DNA of 64,000 nt from Paraniabella ginsengisoli. GTDB lineage: Bacteria; Bacteroidota; Bacteroidia; Chitinophagales; Chitinophagaceae. The notes beneath the pieces were generated by a model. It saw only the letters and a list, made by a program, of their open reading frames with translations. It had not been told where the DNA came from and searched no databases. The DNA lies in assembly GCF_022513635.1 (NCBI RefSeq), contig NZ_JAKWBL010000004.1:1178001-1242000 (forward strand), in the 5' to 3' direction. Positions within the stretch are counted from its first letter, which is position 1. Every line of letters begins with the position of its first letter. The translations under genes were made by a program, and so were the position numbers. Of the stretch, positions 10,053 to 18,771 are shown one piece after another.

Positions 10053-10817
10053 ATGAGTTTAAATTTTTTTGATCTATCAGGTAAAACAGCATTAATAACT
10101 GGCGGTAATAAAGGTATTGGTGCCGGAATGGCTTTAGGTTTGGCGCAGGCCGGAGCTGATATTATTGTTGCATCACGTAGCGTTGAAGCTGGTTCTGAAA
10201 TTGAGCAACAGGTAACAAAGTTGGGCCGCAATTTCAAATCGTATAAAATGGATGCGGCTGATAGAAATAGTGTGTACGACTTTGTAAAAACAGTTTTGAG
10301 TGAAAATCCGCGCATTGATATTTTGGTGAATAATGCAGGAACGATCATGCGCAAACCGATAGCCGAACATCCTGATGAATGGTGGGATAATGTGTTGTCT
10401 ATAAATTTGGACACACCTTTTATTTTAGCGCGCGAGTTTGGCAAGCACATGCTGGAACATGGGAAAGGAAAAATTATTTTCACTTGCTCGCTACTTACTT
10501 TCCAGGGTGGCATTACAGTTCCCGGTTACGCAGCAAGCAAAGGCGCTTTATCAAGCGTAATAAAAGCCATGAGTAATGAATGGGCTTCTAGGGGTGTAAA
10601 TGTAAATGGCATTGCTCCGGGATATATTGCAACCGATAATACGCAGGCTTTGCGCGAAGATGCGGATCGTAGCGCATCTATCTTAAGTCGCATTCCTGCC
10701 GGGCGCTGGGGAACGCCTGAAGATTTTGCAGGGCCTGCGATCTTCCTTGCTTCCGATGCATCGAATTATGTAAATGGAGAAATATTAGTGGTAGACGGCG
10801 GATGGATGGGCAGATAA
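10053..10817 (+). CDS. kduD: 2-deoxy-D-gluconate 3-dehydrogenase / DKII reductase
   Basis: A short-chain dehydrogenase (254 residues) that reduces 2,5-diketo-3-deoxygluconate (DKII) to KDG, serving unsaturated galacturonate released by the GH105 enzyme. It has the nucleotide-binding motif TGGNKGIG (about 16-23), NNAG, a catalytic Ser in TCSLL and YAASK (Tyr about 158). The N-terminus FDLSGKTALITGG and the C-terminus VDGGWMGR are typical of KduD. The frame is intact, and kduI follows. Confidence 0.9.
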   Translation: MSLNFFDLSGKTALITGGNKGIGAGMALGLAQAGADIIVASRSVEAGSEIEQQVTKLGRNFKSYKMDAADRNSVYDFVKTVLSENPRIDILVNNAGTIMRKPIAEHPDEWWDNVLSINLDTPFILAREFGKHMLEHGKGKIIFTCSLLTFQGGITVPGYAASKGALSSVIKAMSNEWASRGVNVNGIAPGYIATDNTQALREDADRSASILSRIPAGRWGTPEDFAGPAIFLASDASNYVNGEILVVDGGWMGR

Positions 10818-10862
10818 AGAGGAATGTAGAATAACGAATTTTAAATTACGAATTAAAATCAA

Positions 10863-10911
10863 CGAAGCCCGAAGGGCTTCAACAAAATAACCGCCAATCC
10901 AATGGTGGCCT
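10863..10911. repeat. Intergenic double palindrome, family B copy 2
   Basis: The palindromes gaagcccgaagggcttc and ccgccaatccaatggtgg are arranged as in the copies at 5075 and 63590. It lies between kduD and kduI. Confidence 0.75.
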
Positions 10912-10989
10912 CAAAAAAGATATGGCTAAAAAACAAATACAGCACCAGCTTTAAAAGATTATAACACCAATACCTTTGTTGATGGTGAT

Positions 10990-11820
10990 ATGGAAATACG
11001 TTTTGCAGTAGGACCAGAAGAAACCAAACAGATGGACACGCAAAAGCTGATCGACAATTTTTTAATAAAAGATTTAATGGTACCAGACCAGCTGAAACTG
11101 GTGTACAGCCATTACGATCGGGTTATTATTGGGGGTGCGGTTCCGGCTTCAAAAGCACTTACATTGGGCAATCATCCTGAGTTGCGTGCAGACTATTTTT
11201 TGGAAAGAAGAGAAATGGGTATCATCAATGTTGGCGGCAAAGGCACCGTTACAGCTGATGGTAAAAAGTTTGATCTGGAAAAATTGTCTTGCCTTTATTT
11301 AGGCAAAGGAACTAAGAAAGTAAGTTTTGCTTCTGCTTCAAAAAAAGCGCCTGCCATATTTTATATTTTATCAGCTCCGGCGCATGCTATACATCCCAAC
11401 ACTGTTTTCACAAAAGAGCAGGCGTCACCGGTAGATTTAGGTGCGGCGGAAACTTCCAACAAAAGAACGGTTTATAAATATATTCACTTAGATGGTATTA
11501 AAAGTTGCCAGCTGGTAATGGGACTTACCATTTTAGCGCAGGGCAGCGTGTGGAATTCTGTTCCGCCGCATACGCACACACGCCGCATGGAAGCTTATTT
11601 TTATTTTGATTTGCCGCAGGATCAGCGTTTGTTCCATTTTATGGGCAATCCTGCCGAGTCGCGCCATTTAGTAATGGAAAATAATGAAGCCGTTATCTCT
11701 GCACCATGGAGCACGCATTTTGGTTGCGGCACGGCCAATTACGGGTTTATCTGGGGAATGGCTGGCGAAAATTTAGTGTATTCAGATATGGATCCGGCAC
11801 CGGTTAATACGTTAAAATAA
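10990..11820 (+). CDS. kduI: 5-keto-4-deoxyuronate isomerase
   Basis: Converts 5-keto-4-deoxyuronate to DKII, the substrate of the preceding KduD. It is a cupin with zinc ligands visible in PPHTHTRRMEAY (two His and Glu) and STHFG, plus the family blocks YSHYDRVIIGG, YFLERREMG and FIWGMAGEN. From ATG 10990 it has 276 residues, like E. coli KduI. The same frame stays open back to 10930 (it would read ALKDYNTNTFVDGD), and an ATG at 10922 would join it if one A were missing from the six-A run. The true start may therefore be 10922. Confidence 0.93.
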   Translation: MEIRFAVGPEETKQMDTQKLIDNFLIKDLMVPDQLKLVYSHYDRVIIGGAVPASKALTLGNHPELRADYFLERREMGIINVGGKGTVTADGKKFDLEKLSCLYLGKGTKKVSFASASKKAPAIFYILSAPAHAIHPNTVFTKEQASPVDLGAAETSNKRTVYKYIHLDGIKSCQLVMGLTILAQGSVWNSVPPHTHTRRMEAYFYFDLPQDQRLFHFMGNPAESRHLVMENNEAVISAPWSTHFGCGTANYGFIWGMAGENLVYSDMDPAPVNTLK

Positions 11821-11821
11821 T

Positions 11822-11891
11822 TATGAACCCAGCTGAAGAATACATGGCATCAGTCTTGCGTCGCACTCTTCAGCAGTAGAATATATATCAT
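11822..11891 (+). repeat. Dispersed ~60-70 bp repeat, family A copy 1
   Basis: Contains an AGCTG start, atggcatc, the core cttgcgtcgcactctt and a cagtagaatata end. The same order of blocks recurs in at least ten other gaps of the window. It occupies the space between kduI and kdgK. Confidence 0.75.
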
Positions 11892-11956
11892 CATTTAATG
11901 TACAACGTAAGCATTACGATGTACGAATTAGAAGTTAAAAATTTCAAATCGATTAT

Positions 11957-12982
11957 ATGTCTAAAAAAGTAGTTACTCTTGGAGAAATAATGTTGCGCTT
12001 GTCAACACCCGGCTTTCAACGTTTTGTACAATCCGAATCGTTAGATGTTACTTATGGCGGCGGCGAAGCCAATGTAGCTGTGGCTTTAAGTAATTATGGA
12101 TTAAACGGCGTTTTTGTTTCTAAAGTGCCAGACAATGCCATTGGCCAATCTGCCATTAATCATATACGCCGTTACGGTGTGGATACACAGTTTGTAGCGC
12201 GTGGTGGCGACAGGTTGGGTATCTATTTCTTAGAGACTGGCGCATCAATGCGTGCATCGCAGGTTATTTACGATCGTGCGGGCGCATCTATCGCAGAAGT
12301 GGATGCCAGCGAATTTGATTGGGATAAAATTTTTGACGGAGCAGACTGGTTTCATACAACCGGTATTACGCCTGCATTAAGCGACAAAGCAGCAGCACTT
12401 ACTGAAGCAGCCTTGAAAGCGGCTAAAGCTAAAGGCGTTACAACAAGTATTGATTTGAACTACCGCAAGAAATTGTGGAGCAAGGAAAAAGCACAATCGG
12501 TAATGACAGAGTTGTGCAAATATGTGGATGTATGTATCGGTAACGAAGAAGATGCTGAAACTACTTTAGGCTTTAAAGCAGCACACAGCGATATAACAAA
12601 AGGTGAATTAAATCTTGACGGATATAAAGATGTGATTCGCCAGATGAAAGAAAAATTTGGGTTTAAATATATTGCTTCATCTTTACGCGAAAGCTATAGT
12701 GCTAGCGATAATGGCTGGAGCGCTTTAGTAAGCGATGGCAATGAATTTTATCATACTAAAAAATATAATGTTCGCATTGTTGACCGTGTAGGTAGCGGCG
12801 ATAGTTTTGCAAGTGGCTTAATTTACGGATTGGTTACCGGCATGAGCATGCCTGATGCAGCTGAGTTTGGTGTTGCGGCATCTGCTTTGAAACATACAAT
12901 TCCGGGCGATTTGAACCATGCAACATTAAGCGATGTAAAAGGCTTAATGAAAGGCGACGCAAGCGGAAGGGTACAACGGTAA
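11957..12982 (+). CDS. kdgK: 2-dehydro-3-deoxygluconokinase (KDG kinase)
   Basis: Phosphorylates KDG to KDPG, the point where the uxa and kdu branches meet. It is a PfkB-family ribokinase fold: N-terminal VVTLGEIMLRL, the GGGEANVA substrate block, GDRLGIYFLE, and the C-terminal anion-hole/catalytic motif DRVGSGDSF (about 275-283) with the base Asp. It has 341 residues, and the frame is intact. Confidence 0.93.
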   Translation: MSKKVVTLGEIMLRLSTPGFQRFVQSESLDVTYGGGEANVAVALSNYGLNGVFVSKVPDNAIGQSAINHIRRYGVDTQFVARGGDRLGIYFLETGASMRASQVIYDRAGASIAEVDASEFDWDKIFDGADWFHTTGITPALSDKAAALTEAALKAAKAKGVTTSIDLNYRKKLWSKEKAQSVMTELCKYVDVCIGNEEDAETTLGFKAAHSDITKGELNLDGYKDVIRQMKEKFGFKYIASSLRESYSASDNGWSALVSDGNEFYHTKKYNVRIVDRVGSGDSFASGLIYGLVTGMSMPDAAEFGVAASALKHTIPGDLNHATLSDVKGLMKGDASGRVQR

Positions 12983-13077
12983 AATGACCAATGTAAAATA
13001 TTAAATGATGAATGATAAATAAAAGGTCATTTATAGTTTAATATTCTACATTCAATATTTATTATTTAATATTTTCC

Positions 13078-13527
13078 ATGATCATCGATACTTTACAAAA
13101 CGCTGCTAAATATTACAGTGTTCATCCGTTGTTTGCTAAGGCATTTGAATATATTGCTGGGATTGATTTAGCTGCTATTGAACCCGGCACTTACGAAATT
13201 CAGGACGGATTAAAAGCAATTGTTTCTGACAAGCCCGGCAGGGCAAGAGAAGAATCGTTACAAAAATTTGAATGCCATCGTCAAAATATTGATATACAGG
13301 TTTGCATTAACGGGAACGAAGAGATTGGCTGGAAGCCGCTTGAGCGCTGCGTTGCAGACAAAGGCGGGTACGACGAAGCCAAAGATGTTCAATTTTTTGG
13401 AGACCATCCAGATACTTATTTCACATTAACTCAGGATCAGTTTGTAATTCTTTTTCCTGAAGATGTACATGCTCCGATGATTGGCGAAGGAAGTATTAAG
13501 AAGATGGTGATTAAGGTGAGGGTTTAG
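13078..13527 (+). CDS. YhcH/YjgK/YiaL (DUF386) family protein
   Basis: A 149-residue cupin-like protein of the YhcH/YiaL/EbgC family. Visible family features are MIIDTL near the start, a conserved ESLQKFECHRQNIDIQ block and the ending DVHAPMIGEGSIKKMVIKV. Members often sit in sugar-acid or sialic-acid operons and are thought to be sugar isomerases or anomerases. Here the location between KDG kinase and KDPG aldolase suggests a uronate-pathway accessory role, which is inference. Confidence 0.85.
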   Translation: MIIDTLQNAAKYYSVHPLFAKAFEYIAGIDLAAIEPGTYEIQDGLKAIVSDKPGRAREESLQKFECHRQNIDIQVCINGNEEIGWKPLERCVADKGGYDEAKDVQFFGDHPDTYFTLTQDQFVILFPEDVHAPMIGEGSIKKMVIKVRV

Positions 13528-13575
13528 TTAATTAGCCAATTAGCCAATGTGATAATTAGCTAATGTGATAATGGT
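13526..13575. repeat. AT-rich repeat shared with 9975-10013
   Basis: Contains aattagccaatgtgataatt, which also occurs with small changes just after uxaC (9980-10011). Both lie in gaps downstream of uronate genes. Function unknown. Confidence 0.5.
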
Positions 13576-13665
13576 TTCGAGTTCAGGTTTATCGCACATC
13601 CTGTTAATCTTAATAATCGAATAAATCATGGTTCAGACAAATTGCGAAGAATATGTAGGTTGAGT

Positions 13666-13727
13666 TATATTCAAAAGTTGAAGAGTGCGACGCAAGGAAG
13701 ATGCCATATATTCATAAGCTGGTAACA
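13666..13727 (-). repeat. Dispersed repeat, family A copy 2
   Basis: The minus strand reads ccagctt, atatggcatc, cttgcgtcgcactcttcaac, matching copy 1 at 11822 over nearly its whole length. It lies just upstream of the KDPG aldolase gene. Confidence 0.75.
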
Positions 13728-13758
13728 AAATAAAAACTATAAAAAATTAGAAATAAAA

Positions 13759-14421
13759 ATGGCTACGGTACAACAATCTATTGATGCAATTGTGGAACAA
13801 GGCATGTTGCCTTTATATTTTAACGCTGACGAAACAATAAGCGTGGACGTACTTCGCGCGGTTTATAAAGCCGGTGTGAAAGCAATTGAATACACCAGCC
13901 GCGGAGAGACAGCGCTTGCTAATTTTAAGAAACTGGTGGAAGTGCGCAATGCTGAAATGCCGGGCTTGTTGCTTGGAATAGGAACAGTTAAAAATTTAGC
14001 GCAGGTGAAAGATTATTTATCTGCTGGCGCCGACTTTTTGGTAAGTCCGGGCTTTGTAGCAGAGATTGCTGAACATGCGGTTGCTAATAACATTTTGTAT
14101 GCACCCGGTTGTATGACACCTACCGAAATTATCGCTGCCGAAAATGCCGGAGTGAAGTTTATCAAGCTTTTTCCGGGTGATATGCTGGGGCCAAAGTACC
14201 TTTCAACAATTAAAGATATCTTTCCTAAATTATTGTTTATGCCAACAGGCGGCGTAGATACCACGAAGGAAAATATTGAAGGATGGTTTAAAGCTGGTGT
14301 TTGCGCAGTGGGTATGGGAAGCAAGCTTATCAGCAAACCGTTAATGGCGGAAAAAGATTACGCTACAATAGAAAATGCCACCAAAGAAGTACTGGCCACT
14401 ATTCAATCAATAAAAAAATAA
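13759..14421 (+). CDS. eda: KDPG aldolase (2-dehydro-3-deoxyphosphogluconate aldolase)
   Basis: Splits KDPG into pyruvate and glyceraldehyde-3-phosphate, the last step of the block. It is a class I aldolase of 220 residues. The Schiff-base Lys lies in FIKLFPGD (about 134); GIGTVKN, SPGF, APGCMTP and PTGGVD blocks are as in Eda. The start ATG 13759 follows a short A-rich leader. exuT starts 9 bp after the stop, so the two are co-transcribed. Confidence 0.93.
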   Translation: MATVQQSIDAIVEQGMLPLYFNADETISVDVLRAVYKAGVKAIEYTSRGETALANFKKLVEVRNAEMPGLLLGIGTVKNLAQVKDYLSAGADFLVSPGFVAEIAEHAVANNILYAPGCMTPTEIIAAENAGVKFIKLFPGDMLGPKYLSTIKDIFPKLLFMPTGGVDTTKENIEGWFKAGVCAVGMGSKLISKPLMAEKDYATIENATKEVLATIQSIKK

Positions 14422-14430
14422 AAAAACGAC

Positions 14431-15876
14431 ATGCAGCAAGCCAATGAACAAAGGAAAATGACCAACTACAGGTGGACAATGGTGATTTTATTATTCGCCG
14501 CAACCACGATCAATTATCTTGACAGACAGGTTTTGTCACTTACCTGGGATGAGTTTATAAAGCCCGAGTTTCATTGGGATGAAAATCATTATGGAACAAT
14601 TACCGCTATTTTTTCCATCGTTTATGCAGGCTCTATGCTTTTTGCCGGTCGTTTTGTAGACTGGCTGGGCACGAAAAGGGGGTTTTTATGGGCTATTGCA
14701 GTCTGGTCTGTTGGCGCGTGCCTTCATGCACTTTGCGGGGTTATTACCGAAAGGTATGTAGGGTTGAATACAGCGGCAGAGTTAATGCAGGCAACAGGTG
14801 ACACTGCTGTGATCATTTCTACCATTAGTATGTATTGTTTTATTGTAGCGCGTATTGTACTTGCTGTTGGAGAGTCGGGAAACTTTCCGGCTGCGATTAA
14901 AGTAACTGCAGAATATTTTCCTAAAAAAGATAGGGCATACGCTACAAGTATTTTTAACGCAGGAGCTTCTGTGGGTGCCTTATTAGCGCCATTATCCATT
15001 CCGATCCTGGCCAAATATATGGGTTGGGAAATGTCATTTATCATAATTGGTGTGCTTGGTTTTATATGGATGGGCTTTTGGGTGTTTATGTATAAAAAGC
15101 CTGAAGAGCATCCACGTGTGAGTAAAGAAGAGTTGGCTTATATACTGTCTGATAGGGAAGCAGAAAATAGAACGGAGGCTGATGAGGCGGCAGATAAAGA
15201 CAGAAAAATATCGTTTGTTCAATGCTTTAAATACAAACAAACCTGGTCATTTGCGTTCGGCAAGTTTATGACAGACGGTGTATGGTGGTTCTTTTTATTT
15301 TGGGCACCATCCTATTTGAACACACAGTTTGGTATTAAGACATCTGATGGCTTAGGTGTTGCGCTGATATTTACGCTTTACGCCATAACGATGCTTTCTA
15401 TTTATGGAGGTAAGTTGCCTTCGATCATTGTTAGAAAGACTGGACAACATCCATATATGGCGCGTATGAAGGCCATGCTTATTTTTGCATTTGTTCCTTT
15501 ATTAGTTCTGTTGGCGCAACCGTTGGGAACTATTTCTCCGTGGTTTCCTGTTATTCTGATCGGTTTAGGAGGTGCAGCACATCAATCCTGGTCCGCAAAT
15601 ATTTTTTCTACAGTTGGTGATATGTTTCCTAAAGCGGCTATTGCAACCATTACCGGTATTGGCGGTATGGCAGGAGGAGTTGGATCAATGATCCTTCAAA
15701 AAGTAGCCGGGGAATTATTTGTTTATTCGGGAGAAACTAATTTAACGTTTTTGGGATTTGAAGGTAAGCCAGCGGGGTACTTTATCATATTTTGTTTTTG
15801 CGCAGTTGCTTACCTGATAGGTTGGGTTGTTATGAAATCGTTGGTTCCGAAATATAAACCGATTACTGATCTGTAA
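14431..15876 (+). CDS. MFS hexuronate transporter, ExuT-like
   Basis: A 481-residue major facilitator of the anion:cation symporter family with about 12 membrane segments. It opens with WTMVILLFAATTINYLDRQVLS, here only partly quoted; NYLDRQ is the ExuT/UhpC-type helix 1 signature. GRFVDWLGTKRG follows helix 2, and GESGNFPAAIK is the ACS-family helix 4-5 motif. It sits at the end of a complete galacturonate pathway, so uptake of galacturonate or glucuronate is the likely job. ATG 14458 is a possible alternative start, nearer helix 1. Confidence 0.88.
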   Translation: MQQANEQRKMTNYRWTMVILLFAATTINYLDRQVLSLTWDEFIKPEFHWDENHYGTITAIFSIVYAGSMLFAGRFVDWLGTKRGFLWAIAVWSVGACLHALCGVITERYVGLNTAAELMQATGDTAVIISTISMYCFIVARIVLAVGESGNFPAAIKVTAEYFPKKDRAYATSIFNAGASVGALLAPLSIPILAKYMGWEMSFIIIGVLGFIWMGFWVFMYKKPEEHPRVSKEELAYILSDREAENRTEADEAADKDRKISFVQCFKYKQTWSFAFGKFMTDGVWWFFLFWAPSYLNTQFGIKTSDGLGVALIFTLYAITMLSIYGGKLPSIIVRKTGQHPYMARMKAMLIFAFVPLLVLLAQPLGTISPWFPVILIGLGGAAHQSWSANIFSTVGDMFPKAAIATITGIGGMAGGVGSMILQKVAGELFVYSGETNLTFLGFEGKPAGYFIIFCFCAVAYLIGWVVMKSLVPKYKPITDL

Positions 15877-15894
15877 TCTAAAAGTTATCTGAAT

Positions 15895-15927
15895 AAAAAA
15901 CTGCGAATCTAAAATTCGCAGTTTTTT
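15895..15927. terminator. Bidirectional terminator between exuT and the GNAT gene
   Basis: A perfect 14-bp stem (aaaaaactgcgaat / attcgcagtttttt) with a 5-nt loop has A-run and T-run flanks on both sides, and so works for the converging genes. The minus-strand GNAT stop codon overlaps the stem. Confidence 0.9.
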
Positions 15928-16446
15928 ATTTTACGTCAAGTTTCATCATGATGTCTGTTTGTTCGTCATCACCTAGCTGGAAAATATGTTTATCAAACGC
16001 CATAAATCCATTTTTTGGTAGAACCGAATAGCTTTATAATTCATTTCCCACACCCCCAGCCATACATAATTCGCCATTTTCTGCTTTGCTATTTCGATGG
16101 CTTTATTGTAAAGTAGTTGTCCCACTTTCTTTCCGTGAAATTCTTTTAAAACATAGATCCGCTCTATCTCAATAGAGTTCTCATCTTTTATTTCTGTTTG
16201 AGAGGATTCGAAATTGACTTTTAAATATCCGATGACTTTGTTGTCAAGTAATGCAAAATAAAATGCAGCGTTTTTGTCAGCTAGTTCAGTTTTCAATTTT
16301 TCTATTGAAAAAGTTTTGTCCAGGTATAGATTCATATTTTCCTCGGTATTATCCGAAGAAAAAGTTTCAGTAAATGTTAGTTTACTGATTTTCTGCAATT
16401 CCTCTAGCTCGACAATGGTAACTTTTCTGATTTCAATGCTTTCCAT
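15926..16446 (-). CDS. GNAT family N-acetyltransferase (one frameshift)
   Basis: Transfers an acetyl group from acetyl-CoA; the substrate is unknown. It has the GNAT fold with IEIERIYVLKEFHGKKVGQLL (acetyl-CoA loop, here HGKKVGQLLY) and VWEMNYKAIRFYQK near the C-terminus. One A is missing in the run near 16010. Restoring it continues the protein as NGFMAFDKHIFQLGDD and on to DIMMKLDVK, a normal GNAT ending, with TAA at 15926-15928. Joined length is about 173 residues. It starts 16 bp after the stop of the upstream Ig-like gene, so the two form one operon. Confidence 0.82.
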
Positions 16447-16462
16447 TTCTAAAGCATGTAAT

Positions 16463-17726
16463 TTATCTTAATCGATATTTTTTCTGAACCCGCGGACTAT
16501 TAAAATAATCGTTCAATTGTTTTTCGCTCATGTTCATGGACATATCTGTAGGTACTTCAGAAAGTTGTGTTTGGCTTTGCCTCAGCTCTTTTTTAAATTT
16601 TCAGTTTTGACATTGATCAGTGGATCCCTGTCTCCAGACAATTTATTTTCGAAAACAACGTATTCCAGACGCTTAATATTTGACCTTAGTAAGGTGGCTT
16701 GATTCTGTTCTACATTCTTTGCAGGTGCTGCGGCCTCCTTAACAGGCATGGCCACTACACCAATGCTTGGTAAAATTTTACCGGTATTTTGTTTTCCTTT
16801 ATTTTCGCCCGCAGTAGTTGCTAATACAGTTCCCGATAAAGTTGTAGAAGCAGTTGTTATATCAAAGCCTGAACGCCATCCTTTCGTATTTTTTATTTTT
16901 TTATCAAGTTGCAGGAAAGTGTACTTATATCTTAGAACCCATGTATTAATATTTGTTAAGGCATCGTTATACTCTTGGGTGGCTATATCATAATTGAGGC
17001 CGTCTTTCACCACTACTTTCACTCTTGCGGTGTCAGCAAAATTAAAATTGGTTGTACCTACAAATTCGAGATTTACAATTCTTTCGCCTTTAGCATCTTT
17101 TTCACTAACAAAATCGTAAGTAGGAGTCCACTCAAAATTATCGTCACAACTTTTAGGCAGCTTAAAGTTGCCAATAGAAATGTCGCTTGACATCAATATC
17201 TTATCAATAGGGAAATTACCGTTCTCGCAAAGTACGTTAAAGCTTAATCTGTCTCCTTCGGTGATGGTTACAGGACTTACCACGGAAGGTTTAATGCGTG
17301 GATACACAACATCGGTACTATAGAAAATCACATTTAAAGTAGTATCCAATTTATCCAACGGGTTAGAAAGGTTTTGAACACCAAAGCTTACTGGATATTC
17401 CTGATCATATTTTAAACGTCCGGTTAAGAAAAGCGATTTATTACTCCGAAAACTTAATGTTCCATTGTCTTTGTCTATTTTAAATCCAACGGGTGCGCTC
17501 TTCAAATACCAGTAATATTGCTTCGCATCTTTGTTAAGAATAAAGCGGTAGTTAAGGCTTGAGTCTACATGCAAAGAAAAAACGGACTAAAGTTAACAAT
17601 TCGCAGAGAGTTATCATCCAGATGGGGAATTTGCTGAATCGGCTGAATAACAATGCTATCAGGCCTTATTTGAGCATTGGCAGACGAAACAAATACTATA
17701 AGTAAAATTAGGATTGGATAACGCAT
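16463..17726 (-). CDS. Secreted protein with Ig/cadherin-like repeats (two frameshifts)
   Basis: The signal peptide MRYPILILLIVFVSSANA is followed by two beta-rich Ig/cadherin-like segments (YYWYLKSAPVGFKIDKDNG; SFNVLCENGNF, then FEWTPTYDF) and a helical C-terminal third (QEYNDALTNINTWVLRYKY). A missing T near 17578 and a missing A near 16592 split the frame. Repair adds the C-terminal tail ELRQSQTQLSEVPTD, then a short stretch to KKYRLR. Joined length is about 421 residues. I do not recognise a characterised family; a conserved periplasmic or surface protein of this phylum is likely. Confidence 0.65.
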
Positions 17727-17818
17727 CTTTAAGCTTAGAAGATTTTTCAATATCAGCAAATTTATGCATAAGACGGCTAAATGCCTCAATTGGTAGCAGG
17801 TAGTTTGGAAAATAAAAA

Positions 17819-17880
17819 ACCCCTCGTGGAAACGAAGGGTTTTAAACCAAAACTAACTGCTTATGAGAAAAACTTAATAA
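17819..17880 (+). repeat. Hairpin-plus-leader repeat, upstream copy
   Basis: The hairpin cccctcgtggaaacgaaggg is followed by aaaccaaaactaactgctt and then atgagaaaaac. It is almost identical to the block at 18009-18066. In this copy the ATG opens only a four-codon frame (MRKT). The 17727-18068 gap holds nothing else recognisable besides this pair. Confidence 0.8.
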
Positions 17881-18008
17881 TTTATACTTTCTTGCTACAT
17901 ATGACGGCATATTTTATCTGGAATTGCGCCGGGCAAAAAAATTTTATAGGTTTTAAATGATTTGATGATTCAGGTCAATAAAAATGGAATTAAACATCAT
18001 GAAAAGAA

Positions 18009-18035
18009 AAACCCTTCGTGGAAACGAAGGGTTTA
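18009..18035 (-). terminator. Terminator of hsp20
   Basis: On the minus strand the 10-11 bp stem aaacccttcg / cgaagggttt is followed by a T-rich run (TTTTTCTTTT), about 35 nt past the hsp20 stop codon. Confidence 0.65.
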
Positions 18036-18066
18036 AACCAAAACTAACTGCTTATGAGAAAAAACT
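18009..18066 (+). repeat. Hairpin-plus-leader repeat, downstream copy
   Basis: Same layout as 17819-17880: hairpin cccttcgtggaaacgaaggg, aaaccaaaactaactgctt, atgagaaaaaac. Here the ATG at 18054 could encode a 12-residue peptide (MRKNLLLYFYIF) running antisense into the hsp20 stop. On the minus strand the hairpin followed by TTTTT would end hsp20 transcription. Confidence 0.8.
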
Positions 18067-18068
18067 TG

Positions 18069-18515
18069 TTATTGTACTTCTATATCTTTTGACGCTGCTT
18101 TTGCTTCCTCCTTGCGTTGCAAGGTTACTATTAGGATTCCGTTAACAAAACGGGCAGCGATTTTTTCTGTATCTATTTTGTTATCGATAGTAAAAGTTCT
18201 TTTGAAAGAGTGTAAGTGAAACTCTTTTCTTATGCTTTTTCCAGCATTCACTTTTTCGGCTTCCTTCTTTTCTGCCGAAATTGTCAACAGGTTGTTTTCA
18301 ACATTAATTTTAAAGTCGTTTTTATCATAACCCGGCGCAATTACTTCAATTTGATAGTCGTTTTCGTTCTCTGTAATATTTACCGGGGCATGGCCTTTAA
18401 TATTGGGCTTATTAACTTCAGTCTTTAGGATAGTAGGAATTTCAGTAAAGAAATCGTCTACCAGGCTTGTAAAGGTTCTCTCAAAAGGAACACCATTAAA
18501 TTTTACGTTCGTCAT
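18069..18515 (-). CDS. Hsp20/alpha-crystallin small heat-shock protein
   Basis: An ATP-independent holdase that binds unfolding proteins. It has 148 residues. The alpha-crystallin domain covers about 40-135 with ITENENDYQIEVIAPGYDKNDFKI (partly quoted: EVIAPGYDKNDF), LTISAEK, and the beta-8/9 block FVNGILIVTLQRKE, a close match to the GxLxVxLPK type motif. The frame is intact. It is a monocistronic gene ended by the hairpin at 18009. Confidence 0.93.
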   Translation of the reverse strand: MTNVKFNGVPFERTFTSLVDDFFTEIPTILKTEVNKPNIKGHAPVNITENENDYQIEVIAPGYDKNDFKINVENNLLTISAEKKEAEKVNAGKSIRKEFHLHSFKRTFTIDNKIDTEKIAARFVNGILIVTLQRKEEAKAASKDIEVQ

Positions 18516-18721
18516 TTTTATTCAGTTTAAATTTTTAATTGTTTTGAAATGTATTTACCAAATTACAAACGATAAGCCATTGCAATAAAACAAGACATTA
18601 TTGCATGTTTTCAATTTATTAGTGACATAATGTCTTATTTCATTCAGCCTTATTGTAAATATGACTTTAATTAAAAGATCATATAGAAATAAGGATTAAA
18701 ATTTCAAACCAACTTTTTAGC

Positions 18722-18729
18722 TAATTTTG
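18722..18729 (+). promoter_or_regulatory. Bacteroidota -7 box for the bacilliredoxin gene
   Basis: taattttg fits the TAnnTTTG consensus of the Bacteroidota primary sigma factor and lies 43 bp before the start codon. No clear TTTG -33 box is seen. Confidence 0.45.
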
Positions 18730-18771
18730 TGTTTGATTTAAAATATCAAATTAACAATCTAAAATAATTGT

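Noticed and set aside
10037..10513. A 158-codon open frame antisense to kduD, and similar long antisense frames inside GH28, rmlD-like, E2 and fusA genes
   Set aside because: They mirror the codon usage of well-identified genes on the other strand and show no recognisable domains or start signals.
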